Below the pieces are notes generated by a model. The model had not been told where the DNA came from. It worked only from the letters and a program-made list of their open reading frames with translations, and made no database searches. From Marinobacterium litorale DSM 23545 (GTDB taxonomy: Bacteria > Pseudomonadota > Gammaproteobacteria > Pseudomonadales > Balneatricaceae), in contig NZ_AUAZ01000002.1 in assembly GCF_000428985.1 (NCBI RefSeq), forward strand, positions 248,001-312,000: a DNA stretch of 64,000 bases. The letters are read 5' to 3'. The translations under genes were made by a program, and so were the position numbers. Positions within the stretch are counted from its first letter, which is position 1, and every line of letters begins with the position of its first letter. Positions 1 through 9,311 of the stretch are shown here, piece after piece.

Positions 1-51
1 GAGCCAGGCCATTAACTTTGAGTGCTGGCCGCGGGGTTCAAGTTTGATCAT
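1..51 (-). CDS. ABC transporter permease, N-terminal fragment (runs off left edge)
   Basis: Only the first 17 codons lie in the window. The reverse strand reads MIKLEPRGQHSKLMAWL from an ATG at position 51, preceded by a GAGGAAAA ribosome binding site at a good distance. It follows the ABC ATPase gene by 16 bases in the same direction. A basic, Pro-containing N-terminus of this kind is typical of the first permease in nucleoside/BMP-type ABC importers, which carry the order ATPase-permease-permease. Assignment is by position and the short N-terminus only. Confidence 0.6.
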   Translation of the reverse strand, partial: MIKLEPRGQHSKLMAWL

Positions 52-67
52 GGATTTTCCTCGAGGC

Positions 68-1600
68 TCAGGCGGCAGGGGACTGGAATTCACCAGCCAT
101 CCAGCGACCGACTTCGTTGATGCTGGTTTCCGGTGTCGGTTTAATCGGTGAAAGCCGGCCGTGACACAGCGCCCCGATCCGGTCGGATATCTGGAACAGC
201 TCATCGATATCTTCCGAAACCACCAGAATCGCGGCACCCTTGTCACGCAGCTCAATCAACGCCTTGTGAATGGCGGTGGCGGCGCCAATATCCACCCCCC
301 AGGTGGGGTGGGCCGCAATCAGCAACCGGGGGTTCTGCATAATCTCGCGGCCGATAATGAACTTCTGTAAATTACCGCCGGACAGGCTGGCAGCGTGGGT
401 TTCCGAACTCGGCGTTTTGACCCGATACCGCTCGATGATCTGTTCGGCAAAATGCCGTGTTTTACCGTGCGCAATCAAACCACGACTCACCAGCCCGGAG
501 AGAAAGCCGGTCAGCAGTGCATTATCCTTCAAGCTCATATCGGGCACCGCACCGCGACCCAGGCGCTCCTCCGGAACAAACGCCATACCGGCAGCGCGAC
601 GTTCGCGGGGCGAGAAGTTACCAACCGGCCCTTCCGGGAAGTGGATCGCATCATGGTTTTCTACCTGATCCTCACCACTGAGGGCTCCCAGCAGCTCCTC
701 CTGGCCGTTACCGGCCACGCCGGCGATACCGAGTATTTCGCCACAGCGGACATCAAAACTGATGCCCTGCAGATCCACCCCAAAAGGGTCCTCACTGGTC
801 CGTGTTAAACCACGAACCTGCAAGAACGGCGCTTTGCCGTCTACTTTCGGGTAATCGGTGCTGATGGCGGTTTCATCACCGACCATCATCCGAGCGATGC
901 TCTCCGAGCTTTCCTGTTCAGGCAAACACTCACCTGAGACTTTACCGGCGCGCAGGATTGTGGCTTTGTGACAGAGCGCTCGCACTTCGTTGAGCTTGTG
1001 GCTGATAAAGAGGATTGAGCATCCCTCCCGGGCCAGCTGACGCAGCGTCACAAACAGTGTTTCCACCTCCTGAGGCGTCAGCACCGAGGTGGGCTCATCA
1101 AGAATCAGCAGTTTGATGGGTTGCACCAAACAGCGCACAATTTCTACGCGCTGGCGTTCACCCACTGACAGGGTATGAACCTCCCGATCTGGATTCAGTG
1201 CCATCCCATATTTTTGCGAAACGTCACGAATCCGCTCAGCCAGCGATTCCAGGTCACCCGCTTCATCACCCAGGGCCAGCGCGATGTTCTCGGTAACTGT
1301 CAGCGTCTCAAACAGGGAAAAGTGCTGGAATACCATCCCGATCCCCAGTTTGCGGGCATGGGCCGGGTCTTTTATATCGATTGGCAGGCCATCCCAGAGC
1401 ACCTCTCCCTGATCCGGTCGAACCAGACCATAAATCACTTTCATCAGTGTGCTTTTACCGGCACCGTTTTCACCCAGCAGGGCGTGGATCTCGGCGGGTT
1501 CTATATTGAGGTCAATGGAATCGTTGGCAACGCAGCCGGGGTAGATCTTGGTGATGCCCCGCAATGTCAGGCGAGGTGGCGTGATATGTGGTTCAGCCAT
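68..1600 (-). CDS. Nucleoside/purine-type ABC importer, duplicated ATP-binding protein
   Basis: 510 residues with two fused ABC ATPase domains, the architecture of sugar and nucleoside importers (RbsA, YufO/NupO class). The N-terminal half has Walker A GENGAGKST (about residue 43), signature LSVGERQR and Walker B LLILDEPT. The C-terminal half has a degenerate Walker A (GIAGVAGNGQEE) and signature LSGGNLQK, and its Walker B region reads LLIAAHPTWGVD, so the usual Asp-Glu is replaced. This asymmetry is normal for the family. It is divergent from the xdh operon and is followed by a permease, so purine or nucleoside uptake is the likely job; substrate is inferred from context. Two RutR-like palindromes lie in the shared control region. 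The ATG at 1600 has an AAAGAG motif upstream. Confidence 0.88.
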   Translation of the reverse strand: MAEPHITPPRLTLRGITKIYPGCVANDSIDLNIEPAEIHALLGENGAGKSTLMKVIYGLVRPDQGEVLWDGLPIDIKDPAHARKLGIGMVFQHFSLFETLTVTENIALALGDEAGDLESLAERIRDVSQKYGMALNPDREVHTLSVGERQRVEIVRCLVQPIKLLILDEPTSVLTPQEVETLFVTLRQLAREGCSILFISHKLNEVRALCHKATILRAGKVSGECLPEQESSESIARMMVGDETAISTDYPKVDGKAPFLQVRGLTRTSEDPFGVDLQGISFDVRCGEILGIAGVAGNGQEELLGALSGEDQVENHDAIHFPEGPVGNFSPRERRAAGMAFVPEERLGRGAVPDMSLKDNALLTGFLSGLVSRGLIAHGKTRHFAEQIIERYRVKTPSSETHAASLSGGNLQKFIIGREIMQNPRLLIAAHPTWGVDIGAATAIHKALIELRDKGAAILVVSEDIDELFQISDRIGALCHGRLSPIKPTPETSINEVGRWMAGEFQSPAA

Positions 1601-1679
1601 GGGCTCAGCTCTTTCAGTTGATTCGGCCGCAGAAACAGACTGCGGAAGGTCAGATCGTTCGTTGTAGTATGCAAAAACC

Positions 1680-1693
1680 TGACCAATCGGTTA
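1680..1693. promoter_or_regulatory. RutR-like operator, site 1
   Basis: TGACCAATCGGTTA, an imperfect dyad close to the known RutR pattern TGACCA-N2-TGGTCA. Its centre is 28 bp from site 2, so the two sites are nearly on the same helical face (about 2.7 turns). It lies in the shared region between the ABC importer and xdhA. The RutR-like regulator encoded at 11164-11811 is the likely binder; this is inference. Confidence 0.55.
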
Positions 1694-1706
1694 TATTTAT
1701 TTGAAC

Positions 1707-1722
1707 TTGACTGTTCGGTCAG
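1707..1722. promoter_or_regulatory. RutR-like operator, site 2
   Basis: TTGACTGTTCGGTCAG, with outer arms TGAC and GTCA matching the RutR-type dyad and one mismatch in the inner arm. It is paired with the site at 1680-1693. Confidence 0.55.
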
Positions 1723-1936
1723 ATTTGGCAAGCTTCCTGCAATTATCCGGGAGCTGACTGAGCGGACAGTTTTTAGAGGCACCGATTATAACGAGGATCC
1801 TCCCTCATTACCTCTAGCAGAACAAACCGGGCTCGGCCATATATGCGCACAATCAAACTACAATACAAACAGCGCCTTAGATAACAGTATTCGACCGGTT
1901 GCAGAATTGACCGGCAGACAATCAGGGGTTCGGCGA

Positions 1937-3379
1937 ATGATCCGATTTTTATTAAATGACAGGCTGGTCAGTGTAGAAGAGTGCTCCCCATCTTTGACCA
2001 TTCTGGAGTATCTGCGCACTACTGAGGTGCAACGAGGCACCAAAGAAGGGTGTGCATCCGGCGACTGTGGAGCCTGCACTGTGGTCGTGGCCGAACCTGA
2101 CGGCGACCAACTGCGCTACACCAGCCTGAATAGCTGCATTACTTTTGTTGGCACCCTGCATGGTAAACAGCTTCTGACCGTGGAGCACCTTGAAAGCGCC
2201 GGTGAACTGCATCCAGTCCAGCAGGCGATGGTTGACTGGCATGGTTCTCAGTGCGGGTTTTGCACGCCTGGCTTCATCATGTCCATGTTTGCCCTTTACA
2301 AGAGTGGCGACGCCGTGAATCGCGCCTCTATTGAACGTGCGTTGGCGGGCAATCTCTGCCGATGCACAGGCTATCGCCCAATAATTGATGCCGCGCTCAG
2401 CCTTGCAGGGAAGGGGGCGGAGGACTGTTTTTCCGAGCGTGAGGTCGACATATACGCCCGGTTACAGAAAATCAGGGAAGAGTGGCCCAGCGGGTCGCTC
2501 AAGCAGGGCGACCGGCTCTTTTTCAGCCCCACCAATAGTGACGAGCTGGCCGCGCTGCTTCAGTCCCATGACAGCGCGCAACTGGTAGCCGGCGGCACCG
2601 ACCTAGCACTTGGCGTGACCCAGCAACTCAAACAACCCGGCGTGTTGATCTATACAGGGCTGGTTAAAGAACTGACAGATATAGAGGTTTATGATGATCA
2701 CCTGTTGGTCGGTGGTGGCGTCAGCTACGCCAGGCTGGAGCCGGTTCTTGAGGCGCATCTGCCGGCGTTCTCACAGCTGCTGGAGCGGCTCGGGTCGCTG
2801 CAGATTCGTAATCAGGGCACCCTGGCCGGAAACGTAGCCAACGCATCCCCGATAGGAGACACGCCGCCGGTGCTGTTAGCGCTCGCCGCCAGAGTCCATG
2901 TTCGCAGCGGCAACCGTTGCGAGGTAATCGATATCGATCAGTTCTTCACCGGTTATCGCCAGACCGCCTTACCGGATGCCGGGTTCATCGAGCAGATCGA
3001 GATCCCCCTCAAAGCCGATTACAGACTACACGTGTTTAAAGTTTCCAAGCGCCTTGATGATGATATCTCCGCCGTTTGCGCCGCGTTCAGTCTCAAGGTT
3101 GAGGCGGGCATAGTCACTGATGCCCGTCTTGGTTTCGGCGGCATGGCGGCGACCCCAGCGCGGGCCTTAAAAGCCGAGCAGGCCCTGATCGGCCAGCGTT
3201 TTGACGAGGCCGGTATAGCAGCCGCCCAGGCCGCACTTGAAAACGACTTCAGCCCCATTGACGATGTTCGAGCCACCGGAAGCTACAGGATGCAGGTGGC
3301 ACGTAACCTCCTCCTGCGTGCGGTTCTGGAGCAGAATAACGATCAGGCGGAGCCCCTGGAGGTGGTGCAATATGCGTAA
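1937..3379 (+). CDS. xdhA: Xanthine dehydrogenase small subunit (2Fe-2S and FAD domains)
   Basis: 480 residues. The N-terminal third carries the two [2Fe-2S] clusters: CASGDCGACTVVV near residue 43, then CGFCTPG and NLCRCTGYRP. A CO-dehydrogenase-type FAD domain follows, with VAGGTDLALG near residue 220 and a C-terminal FAD-binding tail. It passes electrons from the Mo centre of XdhB to FAD/NAD during hypoxanthine to xanthine to urate oxidation in the cytoplasm. ATG 1937 is chosen over an upstream in-frame codon at 1907 because homologues begin at this MIRFLLNDR segment and an AGGGG motif precedes it. It is the first gene of the xdhABC-uraD-uraH-allA-guaD-puuD operon and overlaps xdhB by 8 bases. 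Confidence 0.96.
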   Translation: MIRFLLNDRLVSVEECSPSLTILEYLRTTEVQRGTKEGCASGDCGACTVVVAEPDGDQLRYTSLNSCITFVGTLHGKQLLTVEHLESAGELHPVQQAMVDWHGSQCGFCTPGFIMSMFALYKSGDAVNRASIERALAGNLCRCTGYRPIIDAALSLAGKGAEDCFSEREVDIYARLQKIREEWPSGSLKQGDRLFFSPTNSDELAALLQSHDSAQLVAGGTDLALGVTQQLKQPGVLIYTGLVKELTDIEVYDDHLLVGGGVSYARLEPVLEAHLPAFSQLLERLGSLQIRNQGTLAGNVANASPIGDTPPVLLALAARVHVRSGNRCEVIDIDQFFTGYRQTALPDAGFIEQIEIPLKADYRLHVFKVSKRLDDDISAVCAAFSLKVEAGIVTDARLGFGGMAATPARALKAEQALIGQRFDEAGIAAAQAALENDFSPIDDVRATGSYRMQVARNLLLRAVLEQNNDQAEPLEVVQYA

Positions 3380-5729
3380 TCTAAAGCTGGTCCCCAAATC
3401 AGGGCCGGACACTCCAGCCAGCACTGTGACCGGCAGCGCTCGCAAACATGAGAGTTCCGACAAGCATGTATCGGGCAGAGCCACCTACGTTGACGATATC
3501 GTCGAGCCTCTCGGCACGCTGTATGCGGCCTGCGGATACAGCACCATCGCCAAGGGGCATATCCGCAGGCTGGATCTGAGTGGTGTCTATGCCAGCGAGG
3601 GCGTGATAGCCGTGCTGGAGGTAGACGACATTCCCGGTCATGTGGATATCGGGCCGGTGTTTCCCGGCGATCCGCTGCTGACATCAGATGAGATCAAATA
3701 TGCCGGTCAGCCGATCTTCGCCGTAGCCGCCCAATCAGAAATACAGGCACGCCGGGCCGTGCAGAAAGCGGTGATCGAATACGAATCCCGCGAGCCCATG
3801 CTGGATGTTACCCGGGCACTGCGTGAGCGGTCCTTTGTACGGCCATCCCACCATATGCAGCGGGGCGATCATAAAAGCGCCATAGAGCAAGCGCCACTGA
3901 CACTGAGCGCGGAGCAGCACGTAGGCGGCCAGGAGCACTTCTATCTGGAGGGGCAGGCGGCACTGGCCATCCCTGCTGAAGATGGCGGCATGCTGGTTTA
4001 CAGCTCCACCCAACACCCCAGTGAGGTTCAGAAAGTTGTGGCGGAGGTGCTTAATGTGCCCGCCAACCGCATCACCGTGGATATGCGCCGCATGGGTGGC
4101 GGTTTCGGGGGCAAAGAGAGCCAGGGCGCACCCTGGGCCTGTATGGCGGCGCTACTTGCCAGTAAAACCGGACGCGCGGTCAAAATGCGCCTGCCACGCT
4201 GTGACGATATGCCGATGACCGGCAAACGCCACCCGTTTTACAACCAGTATCAGATCGGCTTTGACCTTCAGGGCCGTTTGCTCGGCGCTCAGATCAGCGT
4301 CACCGGTGATTGCGGGCACTCGCCGGACCTGTCCGATGCCATCGTCGACCGAGCGATGTTTCACGCCGATAATGCCTATTTTATCCCCGATGTGAGTATC
4401 GACGGTCACCGCTGCATGACGAATACCGTGTCCCACACCGCATTCCGGGGGTTTGGGGGGCCGCAGGGAATGATGATTATCGAGCGCGCCATGGATGATA
4501 TCGCCCGTGTGGTCGGGCGAGACCCACTCGATGTGCGTAAGCTCAACCTGTACGGCGGTGCCGGACGAGACATGACGCCCTATCATCAGCAGGTGGAACA
4601 TAATCTTCTGCCCGAGCTGATCAACCAGCTGGAGGAGAGCTCCAATTACCGGACCCGCCGGGCCGAAATTGCCGAATGGAACAGCAACAGTCGCGTCCTC
4701 AAACGGGGACTAGCGCTGACACCGGTGAAGTTTGGCATCTCCTTCACTCTGCAGCACCTGAATCAGGCCGGAGCCCTGGTCCATATCTATACCGATGGCA
4801 GCATTCAGCTCAATCACGGCGGTACAGAGATGGGGCAGGGCTTGCATACCAAGGTGATTCAGATTGTTGCCGAAGCGCTGTCGGTCAGCCCGGAAGCTAT
4901 ACAGATCACGGCAACTCGCACCGATAAGGTACCCAACACCTCACCCACGGCAGCGTCCAGCGGCACCGATCTGAATGGTCAGGCTGCCCGCGATGCTGCA
5001 TTAACCTTGAAAAAGCGGATCAGCGAATGCGTGGCGGAGCAGAAAGGTGTTTCTATCGAACAGGTGCGCTTCGAATCCGACCGGGTCTTCTGGAGTGATG
5101 CCGACTCATTCAGCTTCGCCGAAGCGGCTCAGCTGGCCTATGTGAACCGGGTTTCTCTGTCCGCCACCGGCTACTACCGCACACCTAAAATCTGGTACGA
5201 CCGGGAGCAGGCCAAAGGGCGTCCATTCTTCTACTTTGCCAACGGCGCTGCTGTATCCGAGGTCGTGATCGATACGCTCACAGGTGAATACCGGGTACTG
5301 GCCGTGGATATCCTGCACGATGTGGGACGCAGCCTGAATCCGGCCGTGGATCTGGGCCAGATTGAGGGTGGCTTTATTCAGGGGATGGGCTGGCTCACTA
5401 CCGAGGAGCTGAAGTGGAACGCCGAAGGGCAGTTGATCAGCAACAGCCCGGCCAACTATAAAATCCCTGCGATCAGCGATACACCGCCCCGGTTTAACGT
5501 CAACCTGTTCACGCGGGACAACGAGGAGGAGACGGTCTACCGTTCAAAAGCGGTGGGCGAACCCCCGTTTATGCTGGCGATCTCGGTCTGGTCCGCACTG
5601 CGTGACGCCATCTCCAGCCTGTCCAGTTACCGCGTCAGCCCGGCGTTAGATACACCGGCGACACCTGAGCGGGTGTTGAAAGCGGTGATGGAAACCCGGG
5701 AAAAAGCAGCGCAGGGAGGTGCACAATGA
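3372..5729 (+). CDS. xdhB: Xanthine dehydrogenase large subunit (molybdopterin-binding)
   Basis: 785 residues, the molybdenum catalytic subunit of two-component bacterial xanthine dehydrogenase. Diagnostic segments are MGGGFGGKES (Mo-cofactor contact), AFRGFGGPQG with the substrate-binding Arg, GRSLNPAVDLGQIEGGF, and VGEPPFML near the C-terminus with the catalytic Glu. The open frame extends upstream to 3237, but the true start is ATG 3372: it begins MRNLKLVPKSG, has a GGAGG about 12 bases upstream, and gives the short overlap with xdhA expected for translational coupling. It ends in an ATGA overlap with xdhC. Confidence 0.96.
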   Translation: MRNLKLVPKSGPDTPASTVTGSARKHESSDKHVSGRATYVDDIVEPLGTLYAACGYSTIAKGHIRRLDLSGVYASEGVIAVLEVDDIPGHVDIGPVFPGDPLLTSDEIKYAGQPIFAVAAQSEIQARRAVQKAVIEYESREPMLDVTRALRERSFVRPSHHMQRGDHKSAIEQAPLTLSAEQHVGGQEHFYLEGQAALAIPAEDGGMLVYSSTQHPSEVQKVVAEVLNVPANRITVDMRRMGGGFGGKESQGAPWACMAALLASKTGRAVKMRLPRCDDMPMTGKRHPFYNQYQIGFDLQGRLLGAQISVTGDCGHSPDLSDAIVDRAMFHADNAYFIPDVSIDGHRCMTNTVSHTAFRGFGGPQGMMIIERAMDDIARVVGRDPLDVRKLNLYGGAGRDMTPYHQQVEHNLLPELINQLEESSNYRTRRAEIAEWNSNSRVLKRGLALTPVKFGISFTLQHLNQAGALVHIYTDGSIQLNHGGTEMGQGLHTKVIQIVAEALSVSPEAIQITATRTDKVPNTSPTAASSGTDLNGQAARDAALTLKKRISECVAEQKGVSIEQVRFESDRVFWSDADSFSFAEAAQLAYVNRVSLSATGYYRTPKIWYDREQAKGRPFFYFANGAAVSEVVIDTLTGEYRVLAVDILHDVGRSLNPAVDLGQIEGGFIQGMGWLTTEELKWNAEGQLISNSPANYKIPAISDTPPRFNVNLFTRDNEEETVYRSKAVGEPPFMLAISVWSALRDAISSLSSYRVSPALDTPATPERVLKAVMETREKAAQGGAQ

Positions 5730-6634
5730 TTCGCTGGGGAGAGGCGCTCGCTGATATTCAGCGCCGGGGCGAGGCCTATGTGATTGTCACCGTCATTGGC
5801 ACCCGGGGATCGACGCCCAGAGAGAGCGGGAGCAAGATGATCGTCACCGCTGAGGAGAGTTTTGACACCATCGGCGGCGGGCATCTTGAGTTTCAGGCCA
5901 TCGCCCATGCCCGCACATTGCTGTGCCAGGACCACGACACACAGAGCTTTGAGCAGTATCCGCTGGGGGCATCGCTAGGCCAATGCTGTGGGGGCCAGGT
6001 TTCCGTGCTCTATGAGCATTTTGCAGCGCAGGGGCAGGCGCTGCTTGTGTTTGGCGCAGGCCATGTGGCCAAGACACTGATTCCGGTGCTGGCTGAACTT
6101 CCACTGCGTATTACCTGGATCGACAGTCGCCCCGATCAATTCCCGCAGCAGATACCGAACGGGGTCACGGTCTCCTGCACGGAGGATCCGATCGAGTTTA
6201 TCGATCGGGCCCACCCCGGCAGCTACGCATTGGTTCTGACCCATAATCATCAGCTTGATTATGAACTCAGCGAAGCGGTGCTTAAGCGGGGCGATTTCGG
6301 CTTTCTCGGCGTCATCGGCTCCCAAACCAAGGCGCGTCGGTTTCGCCAGCGCCTGACCCATCGCGGTTTTAGCCAGGAGCAGATTGAGCGGTTTATCTGC
6401 CCGGTTGGACTGGGTGAGGTATCAGGTAAACGCCCGATGGAAGTGGCGATCTCGATAGCGGCGCAGCTGATTACGCTTTATCAGCAACATCAGCCCAGCC
6501 CGTCGACAGCGCCGGGCATCGATTGGCGCGAGATGCAGAAACTTCTCATCAGCAATGAACGCTCAAACTCCCATTCAGCCGCCGAAACCGGAGCGATTAA
6601 ACCGGTGTTTTCAGGACCGAATAATGACACTTGA
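5726..6634 (+). CDS. xdhC: XdhC molybdenum-cofactor insertion factor for xanthine dehydrogenase
   Basis: 302 residues, XdhC/CoxI family. The N-terminal domain contains GTRGSTPRESGSKM, then GGGHLEF and LGQCCGG with its conserved Cys pair. The C-terminal part is a Rossmann-like domain starting at VFGAGHVAKT and containing the segment FLGVIGSQTKARRF. The family binds and sulfurates molybdopterin and delivers it to XdhB; it is not part of the final enzyme. It overlaps xdhB by four bases (ATGA) and uraD by 11. Confidence 0.94.
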   Translation: MIRWGEALADIQRRGEAYVIVTVIGTRGSTPRESGSKMIVTAEESFDTIGGGHLEFQAIAHARTLLCQDHDTQSFEQYPLGASLGQCCGGQVSVLYEHFAAQGQALLVFGAGHVAKTLIPVLAELPLRITWIDSRPDQFPQQIPNGVTVSCTEDPIEFIDRAHPGSYALVLTHNHQLDYELSEAVLKRGDFGFLGVIGSQTKARRFRQRLTHRGFSQEQIERFICPVGLGEVSGKRPMEVAISIAAQLITLYQQHQPSPSTAPGIDWREMQKLLISNERSNSHSAAETGAIKPVFSGPNNDT

Positions 6635-7139
6635 TCAGTTCAATAATTTAACGCGCCCCGAGTGCGAGGAAGCACTGCGCCAGTGCTGTGTATCAACCCG
6701 CTGGATTGAGGGAATGATTTCAGCGCGCCCGTTTATTGATGAAAACACGCTCTACCAGGCTGCCGACCAGATCTGGGCAGGCCTGGATATGCCGGACTAT
6801 CTGGAGGCATTTGAAGGGCACCCAAAAATTGGCGATATCAATTCACTGAAAGCCAAGTATGCCAATACAAAGGCGCTGGCCGCCGGAGAGCAGTCGGGCG
6901 CGAGCGAGGCGAATGCAGCGGTGCTGGAAGGCCTGGCAGCCGGAAACGCGGAATATGAAAAGCGTTTTGGCTTTATTTTTATCGTCTGTGCCACCGGAAA
7001 AAGCGCTGAAGAGATGTTGGCGCTGCTCAACGCCCGGCTGGACAACGACATGGTCACGGAGCTGGCTATTGCCGCCGGAGAGCAGGCAAAAATTACCCGT
7101 CTGCGCCTGCAGAAAATGTTAAACACGAAGGAGGGCTGA
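6624..7139 (+). CDS. uraD: OHCU decarboxylase (2-oxo-4-hydroxy-4-carboxy-5-ureidoimidazoline)
   Basis: 171 residues, the usual size. The signature FEGHPKIGD near residue 66 includes the catalytic His. It converts OHCU to S-allantoin, the third step of urate breakdown after PuuD and UraH. The open frame begins at 6555, but ATG 6624 is chosen because it gives the normal family N-terminus (MTLDQFNNL) and an 11-base overlap with xdhC. The stop codon directly abuts the uraH start. Confidence 0.95.
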   Translation: MTLDQFNNLTRPECEEALRQCCVSTRWIEGMISARPFIDENTLYQAADQIWAGLDMPDYLEAFEGHPKIGDINSLKAKYANTKALAAGEQSGASEANAAVLEGLAAGNAEYEKRFGFIFIVCATGKSAEEMLALLNARLDNDMVTELAIAAGEQAKITRLRLQKMLNTKEG

Positions 7140-7481
7140 ATGAGCCAGATCACAACCCATATTCTTGATACGGCACAGGGAAGCCCGGCAGAGGGTGTTC
7201 AGCTCGAACTGGCCATGCTGATTGATGGCACCTGGCAAACCTTAGCGAAAGGCACCACCAACACCGATGGCCGTGTCGCCGACCTGCTGCCCTCCGATCA
7301 GGTGCTGCCAGCTGGGCGTTACCGTATGCGTTTCGAGCTTGAGCTCTATCTGCTGCGCGAAGGAGCACCGGTGTTCTACCCGCGCGCCGATATCGAATTC
7401 ATGGTTGCGGATGGGGGCGAGCACTATCACATCCCCCTGCTTTTGAGCCCCTTTGGCTACTCCACCTACCGCGGCAGTTAA
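7140..7481 (+). CDS. uraH: 5-hydroxyisourate hydrolase (transthyretin-like)
   Basis: 113 residues, a transthyretin-related protein that hydrolyses 5-hydroxyisourate to OHCU. The hallmark C-terminal tetrapeptide YRGS is present (SPFGYSTYRGS), as are the N-terminal ITTHILDTAQG with the active-site His and the internal RYRMRFELE strand. No signal peptide, so cytoplasmic. The ATG follows the uraD stop without a gap, with AAGGAGG eight bases upstream, so the two are translated together. Confidence 0.96.
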   Translation: MSQITTHILDTAQGSPAEGVQLELAMLIDGTWQTLAKGTTNTDGRVADLLPSDQVLPAGRYRMRFELELYLLREGAPVFYPRADIEFMVADGGEHYHIPLLLSPFGYSTYRGS

Positions 7482-7500
7482 TCGAACACCGGACAAAAAT

Positions 7501-8007
7501 ATGAAACTGAAACCCCAGGCGATTACCGCCGAGAACTTTTCGCCTTTTGGTGACCTGATTCAAACCGGATCAGATCCGATGATCATCAACTACGGCAATA
7601 CCGAGCGTCACCATGACCTGGCGCGGCTCGACCTGACAGAGCAGGGCGGAACTCCCCTGGTCAGCATCTTTCGCTCCAAGCCACTGCCGCTGCCGCTGAC
7701 ACTTGAAGTGATGGAGCGCCACCCACTGGCTTCCCAGGCCTTTATTCCGATGGGTAGCGAACCCTATCTGGTAGCAGTAGCCCCGGCCGGCGAATTCGAT
7801 CTAAAAGCCCTGAAGCTGTTTATTGTACAGCCGGGCCAAGGCGTCAATTACCACCGCGGAACCTGGCACCACTACTGTCTGGCCCTGAACAGCGTCAGTG
7901 ACTTCATCGTTATCGACCGCGGCGGTGATGGCCATAACTGTGACGAAATCCCGCTACCGCAACCGATCGAGGTTGATTTAAGTGACTGTGCGGAGCTTCA
8001 GGACTGA
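7501..8007 (+). CDS. allA: Ureidoglycolate lyase
   Basis: 168 residues, AllA cupin family. It contains the family's FIPMGSEPYLVAVAP and GVNYHRGTWHHYCL metal/substrate segments. It splits ureidoglycolate into glyoxylate and urea, the last carbon-skeleton step of allantoin use. The frame opens at 7453, but ATG 7501 (MKLKPQAITAENFSPFG) matches the family start. The stop overlaps the guaD start as TGATG. The genes between allantoin and ureidoglycolate (allantoinase, allantoicase) are not in this window. Confidence 0.93.
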   Translation: MKLKPQAITAENFSPFGDLIQTGSDPMIINYGNTERHHDLARLDLTEQGGTPLVSIFRSKPLPLPLTLEVMERHPLASQAFIPMGSEPYLVAVAPAGEFDLKALKLFIVQPGQGVNYHRGTWHHYCLALNSVSDFIVIDRGGDGHNCDEIPLPQPIEVDLSDCAELQD

Positions 8008-9311
8008 TGGCAGAACAAAAAGCCCTGCGCGGCCAAATTCTCTATTTCGTCGATGACCCCGCCACCTCCGGTGAGAGCGCCTGGCGCTATCATACTGATG
8101 GTGTGCTCTGGCTTGAGGATGGCCGGATCAGACTGGCAGACGATGCGGGCAAGGTGTTGCCCCAGCTACCAGCCGGGCTGGATGTGGAGGTGTTTAAACA
8201 CCACCTGCTGATCCCGGGTTTTATCGATACCCACGTCCATTATCCGCAGACGGAGATGGTAGCGGCCTACGGCGAGCGCTTACTGGAGTGGCTGGAGACC
8301 TACACCTTCCCGGTGGAGAGCAAGTTTGCTGACGAGGCTTACGGCCGCGAGATAGCGGCGCGCTTTCTGGATGAACTGTTGCGCAACGGCACGACAACAG
8401 CCCTGGTGTTCGGCAGCGTGCATCCCCAGTCGGTGGACGCGTTCTTCACCGAAGCTCAACAACGCCGCCTCAGAATGATCGCCGGCAAGGTGATGATGGA
8501 TCGCAACGCGCCCGACTACCTCTGCGACACCGCTGAAAGCAGTTATCGAGACAGCAAAATGCTGATCGAGCGCTGGCACGGGGTAGACCGGCTCCAGTAT
8601 GCGGTCACACCGCGTTTCGCGCCCACAAGCAGCGACGCGCAGCTGAACTACGCAGGACAACTGCTTAAAGAATATCCCGGGGTCTACCTGCATACTCATC
8701 TGGCGGAAAACCCGGAGGAGTGTGACTGGGTTAACGCGCTGTTCCCGGACAGCGAACACTACCTGGATGCCTACGACCAGGCGGGCTTACTCTCCCGGCG
8801 CAGCGTTTTTGCCCACGGTATCCACCTGTGTGACGACAGCTGCGAAAGGCTCGGTACAAGCGGCTCAGCCATCGCGCACTGCCCCAGCTCCAACCTGTTT
8901 CTTGGCTCCGGTCTGTTTGAACTGGATCGGATGACCGAGCACGGTGTTCATGTGGGCATCGGTACCGACATCGGCGGCGGAACCAGCTTCTCCATGCTGC
9001 AAACGCTGGCCGATGCCTACAAGGTTCAGGCCCTGCGCGGGCAAAAGCTCGACCCGTTCCGAGCGCTGTATCTGGCTACCCTGGGCGGCGCACGTGCGCT
9101 GGACCTGGAAGACCGCATCGGCAGCTTCCGCCCCGGATGCGAGGCGGACCTGGTCGCGCTGGATCTCCACGCCACGCCGTTTCTCCAGTTCCGCACCCAG
9201 CAGTGCCAAAACCTTTTCGAAGTACTCTTTGTGCTCAACACCCTGGGGGATGACCGTGTCATCGATAGAACCTGGGTCATGGGAGACGTCGCCTACAGGA
9301 GGGACGCTTAA
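8007..9311 (+). CDS. guaD: Guanine deaminase
   Basis: 434 residues, amidohydrolase superfamily. Metal-site motifs are visible in order: HVHYPQTEM near residue 74 (HxH), HLAENPEE, HGIHL, and GTDIGGGTSFSM with the catalytic Asp. The segment PQTEMVAAYGE is characteristic of guanine deaminase rather than other deaminases. It turns guanine into xanthine, the substrate of the XdhAB enzyme encoded upstream. Its start overlaps the allA stop and its stop abuts the puuD start, so it is firmly inside the operon. Confidence 0.95.
   Translation: MAEQKALRGQILYFVDDPATSGESAWRYHTDGVLWLEDGRIRLADDAGKVLPQLPAGLDVEVFKHHLLIPGFIDTHVHYPQTEMVAAYGERLLEWLETYTFPVESKFADEAYGREIAARFLDELLRNGTTTALVFGSVHPQSVDAFFTEAQQRRLRMIAGKVMMDRNAPDYLCDTAESSYRDSKMLIERWHGVDRLQYAVTPRFAPTSSDAQLNYAGQLLKEYPGVYLHTHLAENPEECDWVNALFPDSEHYLDAYDQAGLLSRRSVFAHGIHLCDDSCERLGTSGSAIAHCPSSNLFLGSGLFELDRMTEHGVHVGIGTDIGGGTSFSMLQTLADAYKVQALRGQKLDPFRALYLATLGGARALDLEDRIGSFRPGCEADLVALDLHATPFLQFRTQQCQNLFEVLFVLNTLGDDRVIDRTWVMGDVAYRRDA

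Larger units (their letters stand above)
1601..1936. promoter_or_regulatory. Divergent control region between ABC importer and xdh operon
   Basis: A 336-base gap separating two divergently read purine genes. It contains two RutR-like palindromes listed separately and is AT-richer around 1680-1720. The xdhA start at 1937 has an AGGGG motif about 9 bases upstream. I see no convincing sigma-70 hexamer pair, RNA gene or small reading frame. Confidence 0.6.

Noticed and set aside
7150-7368. Minus-strand frame within uraH
   Set aside because: Shadow of uraH, which has the diagnostic YRGS end and strong coupling to uraD.
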